Shown: in pieces, positions 45,346 to 53,475 of the stretch | Position numbering within the stretch: the stretch's first letter is position 1 | How the letters are laid out: every line of letters starts with the position of its first letter | NCBI RefSeq assembly: GCF_031143425.1 | Contig: NC_090450.1 | Coordinates: forward strand, 223,707,442 to 223,771,441 | Direction of reading: 5' to 3' | Source of the DNA: Pleurodeles waltl | Lineage: Eukaryota > Chordata > Amphibia > Caudata > Salamandridae | Length of the DNA stretch: 64,000 bases | Position numbers and translations under genes: made by a program | The notes under the pieces: model-generated | The model's input: the letters and a program-made list of their open reading frames with translations, nothing else | Told to the model about the DNA's origin: nothing | The model's database searches: none

Positions 45346-45989
45346 AGTCTCTTATACCTTCTTAGCCCCACATGTGTCGAGAATGTAGTAATGTTCCTGC
45401 TTTCAGGGTCCAGCTCTAACTGATGATACCCCGCATTGAGATCCAATTTTGAAAACCACTGGGCCCCATTCAGATCCGCAATGATGTCATCCATAGTGGG
45501 GGTTATATGCCTCTCTCTCCGGATAGCCTTATTTGGCAGGCGCATGTCCACACAGAGACGAATCGCTCCCGGCTGTTTAGGTTTCGGTGCGATCACCAAC
45601 GGTGACACCCACGGCGTAGGCCCATCTACTTTTTTAATGACTCCTTGTTCTTCCAACAACTGCAACTCCTTTTCAACAGCCGGCCGTAGATGAAATGGCA
45701 CGCGACGATGTCGTAAAGCCACAGGAACCACGTTGTGGTCTATGTGCAACTTGATGCGTTTCCCTTTCAGACGTCCTAGTCCCTTGAATAGCTGCGGGAA
45801 GTCATGGAGAAGACGTTCTACTTGAGTGTCATATATTTGACGCGCAAAGAACACTAGCTCTAACTCTTCAGCCGTATGACATCCTAACAAAGTGCCGCGA
45901 TCCCCGGCCACGACATAGAATTTGGCCTCCGTTGATCTATTTCCACTGCTTACAGCTACCTCCACAGTTCCTTTGAGGGGAAGGGGATC
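45346..45989 (-). pseudogene. pol: Gypsy pol: protease-RT linker and RT fingers/palm
   Basis: It continues gag-protease in the same frame after the in-frame TGA at 45990-45992. It includes the RT N-terminal region typical of gypsy elements: VPVALRHRRVPFHLR, LEEQGVIKKVDGPTPWVSPLVIAPK, IRLCVDMRLPNKAI, and WFSKLDLNAGYHQLEL with the first catalytic Asp, then TTFSTHVGLRRYKRL, where the MITE interrupts. About 210 residues are open. Joined with 42352-44714 it gives a full-length RT by domain content, but the insertion prevents expression. Confidence 0.92.
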
Positions 45990-47198
45990 TCACCCTCCAT
46001 AATTATATATTTTGGTAGCTGTCAAGGCAAGTGGCGGGGCAGGTGCTAATTTTTTGAAAAGGGTTTCATCCATGACATTGACAGACGCTCCGGTGTCAAT
46101 GAGTACAGAAACCAGCGTGCCATTAACGTGAACATCACTCATTGGAGGCGGTCTCTTTCTTCCTGGCTTCCCCCCCGTAAAAGATATTACAAAAATGTCC
46201 TCTTCTTCATCTTCCTCAAAGGCCGGACCACTCGCTGCCACATGATCCCTTATTTCCTCCACACTCTTGGTCACAGCTCTGACATTTGAGTCTCTTCCTT
46301 TCTGTTCTCCTGGCTTGGTCCTCCTGGACCTGCACACTTTAGCAAAATGGTTTGGCTTACCACAGCGGTTACATGATTGCCCTTTTGCCGGGCACCCTGC
46401 GTTTGGTCGATGCTCATAGCCACAGCTTCCACAGGCTCTATCACTGGCTTTAGCAGGGTTCAGCCTACGGGGTGTTGCTTGACGTGTTTGGACAGCATCC
46501 ACTTGTTCCTCCTTGACTTGAACTACACGAGTCGATGACGCAGCGGCTAACGACTGACCTCTCACTACCGCCATAGCATCTGCTCGCACTGCTGATAGTT
46601 CATGTGACCTTGCCAGAATCAGAATATCATCAAGGGACATGCCCTGTTGCCGAAGAATAAGCTTTCTTAAAGCATTAGACCTACATCCCTGAATAATCTG
46701 TGCTCGGATCTCTTCTTGTTGGTTGAGTCCTGTGCACGAGCTCACCAGTTTTCTCAACCTGGCGTAAAACATGTCCATAGACTCGACCTCGGTCTGTTGC
46801 GCTTGTCTCAGTTTAAAACGTTCGTAATCTGAATTAAGTTGAGGATCAAAATGCCTATTCAATGCGGTCACTGCTGCGTCAAAATCAGCTTTGTCCCCTG
46901 TATCAGGGAGAGAATCAAAAAGCTCCTGTAGCTCATCTCCACCCATCAGCAGCATTACAGACCTCCGCACGGCTCCATCTGTCTCTCGAGTGGCACAAAA
47001 ATAGTTTTCTAGGCGATTTATCCACAAACGCCACCTTGGCGCAGCTGTGGCTGGGTCAATCAGTTGGCTAAACGGTGGTAATGAAGTAATTGAGGAGTGA
47101 ATACTATTGTTTAGCTGTGCTGGGAGTTGGGGATTCCCTGGTGGTTGAGGAGGATTGGCATTATCAGCATTGTCTTGCTGTGGGGCACTCATCGTCAC
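45990..47198 (-). CDS. gag: Gypsy Gag with protease
   Basis: The 402-residue frame starts at ATG 47198. It encodes a Pro/Gln-rich N-terminus, a capsid-like helical region (RWRLWINRLENYFCAT; FDAAVTALNRHFDPQLNSDYERFKLRQ; MDMFYARLRKLVSSC), then two Cys/His knuckles: CGSCGYEHRPNAGC and the standard CX2CX4HX4C knuckle CNRCGKPNHFAKVC (46332-46373). The C-terminus is an aspartic protease with VSVLIDTGASVNV (active site about 46080-46103). The frame then ends at a TGA (45990-45992), after which pol continues in frame. The stop may be a decay mutation or a readthrough site; frame continuity allows either. Apart from that it is intact. Confidence 0.92.
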   Translation of the reverse strand: MTMSAPQQDNADNANPPQPPGNPQLPAQLNNSIHSSITSLPPFSQLIDPATAAPRWRLWINRLENYFCATRETDGAVRRSVMLLMGGDELQELFDSLPDTGDKADFDAAVTALNRHFDPQLNSDYERFKLRQAQQTEVESMDMFYARLRKLVSSCTGLNQQEEIRAQIIQGCRSNALRKLILRQQGMSLDDILILARSHELSAVRADAMAVVRGQSLAAASSTRVVQVKEEQVDAVQTRQATPRRLNPAKASDRACGSCGYEHRPNAGCPAKGQSCNRCGKPNHFAKVCRSRRTKPGEQKGRDSNVRAVTKSVEEIRDHVAASGPAFEEDEEEDIFVISFTGGKPGRKRPPPMSDVHVNGTLVSVLIDTGASVNVMDETLFKKLAPAPPLALTATKIYNYGG

Positions 47199-47899
47199 AC
47201 ACTCTCACCCCAGTGCTCTATAATCGTTAATGATGATCCCTTTTTTTTTCTTCTTATCCTTTATTTTTTTTTTTACTCTTGGTCAGAAAAAAAAAATGTC
47301 TTCTTATTATTTTTATTTTTGATTCTCTTTGGAGGGGACCACCTGCCAGTCACACCCCCTCTTTCTTATTTCCGTTGCTGTGCTGTGTTTTTTTTTTTTT
47401 TTCACTGCACGCCTTCCCCTTCTTTACCGAGGGCTTCCCTGCCTCGGGGGAAAACGCGCGTCAGTTTCTGGCTTCTCTGACACAGAGACGCTCATAAACA
47501 GAGCGCTCTGCAAGGAGAGCACGCGCGTGCACTGCAGCGCGTCAATTTCAGCTGCTCCAAAGGCAGCAAGGACACGCCCGAAGGCAGGGCGCTTCACGGA
47601 GCGATCTGCTCCACGTGTCAATCTTCGTCCGGGGGCGGGGCAGGGCTCACCGTCTTGGGCTTCCCCGATCGGGAAGCTGAGCTACACCACCTTCGCCGAC
47701 GCACGGCCCCACACGAGGCGATCGGGCTCCACTCGTGGCCTTCGCCTCCTCCCAGCGGTCGACACCACACCGCGTGGTCTTCCTTTCTTTTTTTCAGCGG
47801 CCAACACTACACCACGCTTCGGGTACGTCTTTTCAACTCTACCATCATATTATGTTTGTTTACACATAACGCGATGCTTCATATCCCGCTCGTCGCCAT
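47199..47899 (-). other. Gypsy 5' leader
   Basis: About 700 bp between the 5' LTR and the gag ATG, read on the minus strand. Near gag the plus strand has long T runs (47250-47275, 47389-47402), so the RNA would be A-rich there. The frames that stay open here have no recognisable domain. Confidence 0.7.
47889..47898 (-). promoter_or_regulatory. Gypsy primer binding site, tRNA-Ser(GCU) type
   Basis: On the minus strand TGGCGACGAG starts one base after the LTR. It is complementary to the 3' end of vertebrate tRNA-Ser(GCU), which ends CTCGTCGCCA. Mag-clade elements are known to use tRNA-Ser. Confidence 0.75.
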
Positions 47900-48089
47900 T
47901 GTAGAGGTGTGGCGCAGCGCGACTTTCAAGAACCACGCGTAGACCCTTTTGCGTTACTGCCACACTCGGAACTGCGTCACCGCAGTTCCTTCTTTATTTA
48001 TAGGCTCGTACTGCGTGCCCCTCCCGGACACGCCGAGCATGTTAGTTTAGGTACGGAGAGCCCGCATGGCTCTCCGCTCAATCTTTACA
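47900..48089 (-). repeat. 5' LTR of the gypsy element
   Basis: It runs TGTAGAGG...CTTTACA on the plus strand, the inverse of TGTAAAG...CCTCTACA. It is nearly identical to the 3' LTR, and AAATG follows it as the target duplication. Confidence 0.95.
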
Positions 48090-48094
48090 AAATG

Positions 48095-48474
48095 TATATT
48101 TGCCGTGACAAGTGGGCTCGCATTTTTCCACAAAAAACATATTCGAAACAATCATTAATAAAGACATGCAGCATTTGCATATAGTAACAACGCCAATGTT
48201 TACACAAATAATTTCCCCTGAACCATAAAGTCTCTCCCAGTGGCCCCAGAACCTAGATAAGACTCAGTAAACATTTATATAAACTCAGCCTACTGCAGGC
48301 CGCAATAAATCATTAGATGTGGCCCCCGAGTCACCGGGTGGCTCTATCGATCGCCTTGTTGCCTCATCCCGTTAATTAAAAGCTGACTAATTTCGATCAC
48401 TGCCTGTGATTTTACAGCGCCTGTGCTCAACTTCTGGGAGCAGCATACAGTGTTGAGAGAGGGGCTCAGGAATA
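48095..48474. other. Non-coding spacer between the gypsy and DIRS elements
   Basis: About 380 bp without a gene or an identified repeat. Confidence 0.5.
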
Positions 48475-48488
48475 GACGCGTTCGATTC

Positions 48489-48668
48489 TATGTCAGGACC
48501 GGAGGCTCTGATTATGCTTCTCTTTCCATGCTTTAATAAACTCAGCAGCCAATAGGAAAGACTTTAGTAAAAAACTACAAATCCCATGAACCCACCATAA
48601 CATAACAGCAATCATAGAGACCGCCCTATAAATCCTTTGTGACCCAGCGTTTCTTTCTCTTTCTTTGC
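48489..48668 (+). repeat. DIRS left inverted terminal repeat
   Basis: It runs from TGTCAGGACCGGAGG to CTCTTTCTTTGC and is the inverse of 53263-53450. It includes CCAATAGGAAAGACTTTAGT, ACTACAAATCCCATGAACCC and TTTGTGACCCAGCGT, all found reversed at the other end. Confidence 0.92.
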
Positions 48669-49288
48669 TGCTCTGCAGCCAGTTAAGTCATTTTCTCTTT
48701 TAGCGCATTGCAATGTTTTACTGGTTTATATACTGATATTTTAACGCTTGTATGTAGCGCGCTCTTCTAATATTGAATTTCCTGAACGGTCATCATTAAG
48801 ACGCCGGGCGGCTTGCCGCCTTTGTCTTTTGTGGAGCCGGATCCTTTCTGGGAGCGGGACTGCACCACAAAGTCTATTTTAATTTCTATTACGGGCTGTG
48901 CGCACGTGAGCCGGACGGCGTTTCTTCCTCCTTGTTGAGGGCTTGCCGACTTGCGTGTTCTCCCTGGCAGACGTGCCCCCTTCTTACAGTGTGTTCTGGG
49001 CCATGAAATTAGAGTGCTCCTATTCAGACCTCTTCCGCCTTTCAGCCCTGAGCTCCCTCTGAACACCCTGCCAGAGTTTCTTTCAGGGTTGTAAAATTGT
49101 TTATAGGCTTACGCCTAAAGCTTATTGCAGGTGCTCCCTCCACATTTGAATTATTGCTTCACCTGCATTGGGGTTTATATATATATATTTATTTATATAT
49201 TTAGAAGCTCCCTCTCTCCCCCTTCAACCTTGTTTCTACAGTGGTGTTGCAACCCAATTTTTGGACGGTCCTTTTAATACTGACCAAC
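48669..49288 (+). other. DIRS 5' untranslated region
   Basis: About 620 bp between the left terminal repeat and gag. It has a short TATATATATA run (49180-49200) and no supported ORF on the plus strand. Confidence 0.6.
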
Positions 49289-50380
49289 ATGTACGAAGAA
49301 TATCTAGAAGGGGATGAAGGCTACTATTTTGAGGAAACTCATGCAAGTTCCTTTGAGCAAGACCTTGTGCATGCGCTGGACGCCGGTGTGCGCCAGGCAG
49401 TTAATGATGCACTAGCCAAGGCTATAACCCCCTTAAAACACCACCTTTACCGGTTTGCGCAACAGCATGGCTGGCTTCCCCCCACGGGGGCCATGATTGA
49501 AGGTTCTTCTACTCCACCCTCCAAAGACATTCATTCGGAAGCCTTTGAAAAGCTAACGGCGTCTTTAATTACTGAACACCCTTATAGTATTCCTACAGCT
49601 CCTCACTCAGATGACTTATCAGAGGACTCTGATGCTAATTCATCTCGAAGCTCGTCCAAGGGTGACCCACAACCGCACAAACGAAAAGCAAAGTCCCATC
49701 ATACCTCTGCTGCCAAACAAGCTACATTTTTTACTTTTCAACCGAGGGAGATTATCCATCCCAGATCCACTGCTTGGATTCCTCCCCCTGAAGTAGCAGA
49801 CTAGTTGAAAGATCACATTCGGCAAGATTTTGATAAAGAAGTGCGTGCTAGTTTACGCTCGGAATGTCCCAGACCGGATCTCCCTGACAAAGTAACGGAG
49901 AATCCGGAAGTAGATCCTTCTATGATTAGGTACCTCAAGAAGTATACAAAAGATCCTAAGAAAGGAATCGACAGGGCTTGGAAATCCTGTCAAGACAAAC
50001 TCTTGGACTTGTCAGGCCCCTTGACTAAGATCTTGGAACTGGCTTACCAAGCGAAAGAGTCCAATTCTCCTGTGGACACGGAAGCCCTTATTGGTTGGTC
50101 ACAAAGGGCAATTTGCATGTTGGGTAATACCAACTGCACTATTTCAAATGAGCGACGCCGTTCCATCCTTATAAAACTGGATCCTAAGTTAGCAGACCTT
50201 GCATCTTCAGAAGCGGGTCCAGCGGCCCAAGGTCTCTTATTCGGGGCACCTTTCTTAAAAGAACTTTCTAAGTTCATTGCTACCTTTTCCAATTGGATAA
50301 AGCTCAGGGTTCTATCAAGAGAGCTCTTTGACCTCTTTTTTCTCGGGCCGGACGGGATTTCAGAATTCCACTGGAGATAG
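49289..50380 (+). pseudogene. gag: DIRS Gag
   Basis: The start at 49289 (MYEEYLEGDEGYYFEE) fits DIRS Gag, an acidic N-terminus; the upstream ATG at 49241 is in frame but less likely. The middle is Ser/Asp-rich (DDLSEDSDANSSRSSS) and then basic (PHKRKAKSHH). An in-frame TAG at 49802-49804 interrupts it. After it comes the conserved C-terminal domain (KEVRASLRSECPRPDLPDK; DPSMIRYLKKYTKD; AQGLLFGAPFLKELSKFI). DIRS Gags have no zinc knuckle, and none is seen. An RG-rich tail (RGRGGYQDQ, FRRGRFRG) lies in the next frame at about 50390-50490, so the end of gag is frameshifted or overlaps pol. Confidence 0.88.
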
Positions 50381-51182
50381 CTTCCAAGGCCACAGGGGTA
50401 GAGGTGGTTACCAAGATCAGTCCACCACCTTCTATCCCTCAAGGCGGTCCTTCCAAGGCCGTTTTCGTAGAGGAAGGTTCAGAGGTGCAGCCGCCGCCAT
50501 CCAAGACTCCTCTCCTGCAGGTGAAAATTATTCCTTGGGAAGAGATTTTTTTTCTTTAGGGGGTCGCACTCGTTTTTTCTACCACAATTGGCAAAAACTC
50601 TTAAACGATCCTTGGGTACTGGAAACTATTCTCGGATTCAAAATAGAATATTTTCAATCACCCCATCAGATAGCCCCCCCAAACACAAATTATTTTTCCC
50701 TCTCCGATCAGATTTTCATTCACGAAGAAATTCTTGCTCTTCTGTCAAAGGAGGCGATAGAAGAAACAAATTTACACCCCAGAGGTTTTGTGAGTCCCAT
50801 CTTCCTAGTAGACAAAAAAGGAGGTGGCTCAAGATTGGTTCTCAATTTGAAGGAATTCAATCAGTGGATCCTGTACCGACATTTCAAAATGGAGGGGATC
50901 CACTTTCTTCGAGACATTCTTCGTATAGGAGATTGGATGGTCCGTTTGGATCTGAAGGACGCTTACCTGTACATTCCTATTTTTCCTCCCCACAGACGAT
51001 TCCTTCAATTACATTGGGAAGAAAAGATTTACAAATTCAAGGTTCTTCCCTTCGGACTGTCGTACGCTCCTTGGTGCTTCACGAAGCTGATGAGACCGGT
51101 AGTGGAATGCCTGAGAGCCAGAGGTGTTCGTCTGATCATTTATCTAGACGACATCATAATCATGTCCAGTCCCCCCAAATGA
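50328..51182 (+). pseudogene. pol: DIRS reverse transcriptase
   Basis: After the RG-rich segment the frame has RT motifs in order: EAIEETNLHPRGFVSPIFLV, SRLVLNLKEFNQWI, WMVRLDLKDAYLYIPI with the first catalytic Asp, FKVLPFGLSYAPWCFTKLMR, and RLIIYLDDIIIM with the YLDD box near residues 270-280. The wording is typical of DIRS RT, which is distinct from gypsy RT. A stop follows the YLDD segment at 51180-51182 and the thumb continues in another frame from 51179, so one frameshift breaks it. Confidence 0.93.
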
Positions 51183-52247
51183 TAATGCTCCACCTGGAAT
51201 GGGTGATAGCTCTCCTTCAGGATCTGGGCTTTGTTATCAATGTCCAAAAATCCATCCTGATTCCTTCTCAATCTATAGAATTCCTAGGTTTCTTGGTGGA
51301 CTCCCCTTCCGCTCAATTGATTCTTCCCCAAGTGAAGGTAAAGAATATCAAGAGAGAATTAAGACTAGCATTCTCCAAGATGACTGTCTCCTTGAGATAC
51401 CTGGCTCATCTAGTGGGACTGATAGCGTCTTCTATTCAAGTGATTTTTCTGGGCCCTCTGCACTACAGGTCCCTCCAACGTCTGAAGTTTTTGCACTTGA
51501 ACAAGGGTTTGTCTTATTCCCAGTCAGTTCCTCTATCGGAGGAAGCGAGAATCGAGATATCTTGGTGGTTAACTCACATGGAGGCTTTGGAACGTCAGGG
51601 CCATCTTTCCGTGTTCTCCAGACCTAGTCATAGAGGCGGATGCCAGCCTTTGGGGTTGGGGTGCTCGTTGCGGCCACCTTTCCACCGGGGGCCGTTGGTC
51701 TCAGGAAGAGCTGTCGATCCATATCAACTGCCTGGAACTCTTGGAGGGTTCCTTTGCTATCCGCAGCTTCACAGCGGGCAGACCAAAATGTTGTATTCGA
51801 CTCCGGATGGACAATGTTTCAGCAGTTCGATATGTGAGCAAATTAGGGGGAACCCGGTCACAGGTACTGACGGAGATTGCCAAAGGAATTTTGACATTAT
51901 TGTCTCCAGAACCACATTTCCGTGCAGCAGAGTACCTTCCGGGTCAACCAAATGTGATAGCGGATTGGCACTCCTGTCATCTGAGTGATGCCAGCAATTG
52001 GAGATTGCATCCTCGTGTTTTCAGAGATGTCATGCGGAATTGGGGTCCGTGCTCAATCGACCTCTTCGCCTCCCATCTGAACTCACAGCTCCCGACATAC
52101 TTCCCGTTGACATCCGGATCCAGGAGCGAGAGCGACAGACGCTTTCCTCCAGGATTGGACTCCTTCCCTCGCATATGCTTTCCCCCCTTTGTAATGATCC
52201 CCAGAGTCCTAACACTTCTTCGGAGACAGGAGGCATTAGGATGTTGA
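51179..52247 (+). pseudogene. pol: DIRS RT thumb, RNase H and C-terminal domain
   Basis: The thumb region (LQDLGFVINVQKSILIPSQSIEFLGFLVD) is in one frame up to about 51620. RNase H starts in the next frame: VIEADASLWGWGA (51627 on, catalytic Asp in EADAS), ELLEGSFAI with Glu, RMDNVSAVRYV with Asp, and PGQPNVIADWHSC with the last Asp. It ends with the domain usual in DIRS pol, WGPCSIDLFASHLNSQLPTYFP, then ICFPPFVMIPRVL. At least two frameshifts are present. The DIRS methyltransferase-like domain is not clearly recognisable. Confidence 0.9.
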
Positions 52248-52779
52248 ATCCGCCTTTTCCCAAATACTCAGAGCTTAGGGATGTTAACATTGTTTTACAG
52301 TTTTTAGACTCCTGGCCTTCCAATAAATATCTCTCCAGGAAACAAGCTCTGGTCTTGGCAGGAAGAAGATTTTCTCCGGAAGGTGTTTCCTTTGTCATAT
52401 CCAGAAGAACAAAATGCAATACCAGGGTAGTATCCTCTCCAGCATTTCCTGATAACAAGAAACTGAGGTAAGTACGGCCAAATTTCGGTCTGATATGTCG
52501 GGTTAATTGTTTAGTTCTCTTCAAAAGCCATTTCGACCGGTTGCTTCAGCAACTCTTGCCAGATGGGTGAAATGGATTTTATCTGAAGCAGGCATTGACG
52601 TTTCCAAATTTGGTGCACATTCTGTGAGGGGTGCTTTGGCATCGAAGTCCTTTGCCTTAGGTTCTCGCTTAGAGGGCATATTGAACGCAGCAGATTGGTC
52701 TTCTGATTCCACATTTAAGAGGTTTTATTATAAACCTAATCTGGATGTATCTTCAATGGTAAAGGCTAAGTTGAACTAG
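52248..52779 (+). pseudogene. DIRS tyrosine recombinase
   Basis: The first piece (to 52471) has KQALVLAGRRFSPEGVSFVISRRTK and AFPDNKKLR, fitting the middle of DIRS recombinases. The second piece (52507-52779, another frame) has FRPVASATLARWVKWIL and the catalytic core: HSVRGALASKSFALGSRLE with the H-x-x-R pair, and ADWSSDSTFKRFYYKP with the nucleophile Tyr. The segment with the first catalytic Arg is missing or shortened, so an internal deletion is likely. This enzyme would normally join the circular cDNA to genomic DNA. The ORF ends exactly at the internal complementary region, as expected. Confidence 0.9.
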
Positions 52780-52877
52780 CATAATCAGAGCCTCCGGTCC
52801 TGACATAAAAAAAAAAAAATTCTAGCTATCGCGTCTTGAATTTTCAATTCTATTAAGGACACGGAGGCGAGAATTAT
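52779..52877 (+). repeat. DIRS internal complementary region
   Basis: The left half (GCATAATCAGAGCCTCC...TGACAT) is the reverse complement of the outer part of the left terminal repeat. The right half (TTCTAGCTATCGCGTCT...GAGAATTAT) is the reverse complement of the outer part of the right terminal repeat. A run of 13 A (about 52806-52818) separates them. This is the template used to rebuild the ends during replication of DIRS elements. Confidence 0.93.
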
Positions 52878-53262
52878 CCCTCCCTTTGTTTGAAATTTCA
52901 TTAGTAAAGTTTTTCTGGAAGTTTTTTTTACATATGTTTTATTATTTGTTCTTCCCACACTGATTTTAACATTGTAATATATGCGTAAAAGAAATATATA
53001 TATATCTGTTAATTAAGTTTGTTGGGATTTAACTTTGCTATTGTCACTCAAGACAGTGTTTATGACTATTTATTTCTTCTTCTTGCCTTAGGTCAAGAGG
53101 ACAAGTGATTGCATATCATCGTCTGGATACCTCTTTGGGACCCTGCTTCTTCTACTTTGTTGTCTGTTTCTTTGTCTGGTTTGGATGTTCTGTTGTTTCT
53201 TTCTGGACTTGAGATTTTGTTTATGTGACTTTTAGGCATCAGTGAATTAACTGTGTCTATGT

Positions 53263-53475
53263 GCAAAGAAAGAGGAAGAGACGCTGGGTCACAAAGGTTT
53301 TATAGGGCTGGTCTCCATGGTTGCTGTTATGTTATGCTGGGTTCATGGGACTTGTAGTTTTTTACTAAAGTCTTTCCTATTGGCTACTGAGTTAATTAAA
53401 GCATGGAAAGAGAAGCATAATCCTCGCCTCCATGTCCTTAATAGAATTGAAAATTCTAGACGCGATAGCTAGAAA
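53263..53475 (+). repeat. DIRS right inverted terminal repeat
   Basis: Inverse of 48489-48668 for most of its length. The last 40 bases (after ATGTCC, with AATTGAAAATTCTAGACGCG) differ from the left repeat but match the right half of the internal complementary region. Confidence 0.9.

Larger units (their letters stand above)
41872..48089 (-). mobile_element. Ty3/gypsy LTR retrotransposon (mag-like), interrupted by a MITE
   Basis: Direct LTRs of about 190 bp at 41872-42061 and 47900-48089 enclose gag-protease and pol on the minus strand. The target duplication AAATG is at 41867-41871 and 48090-48094. The domain order is gag, zinc knuckles, protease, RT, RNase H, integrase, as in Ty3/gypsy. 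The primer site matches tRNA-Ser(GCU), as known for mag elements. A 629-bp foldback MITE (44715-45343) splits RT, and one in-frame TGA separates gag-protease from pol. The LTRs differ at only two or three positions, so the insertion is young compared with its neighbours. Confidence 0.93.
48478..53475 (+). mobile_element. DIRS-type tyrosine-recombinase retrotransposon
   Basis: It has inverted terminal repeats (48489-48668 and 53263-53475), a gag ORF, RT-RNase H, a tyrosine recombinase and, just after the last ORF, an internal complementary region (52779-52877) that matches the outer ends of both terminal repeats. This split arrangement is diagnostic of DIRS elements, which make a circular intermediate and integrate by recombinase without target duplication. 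All ORFs carry at least one stop or frameshift. The outer borders are approximate. Confidence 0.94.

Noticed and set aside
47127..47904. Plus-strand ORFs of 72-191 codons
   Set aside because: They are antisense to the gypsy leader, with low-complexity T-rich DNA and no domain.
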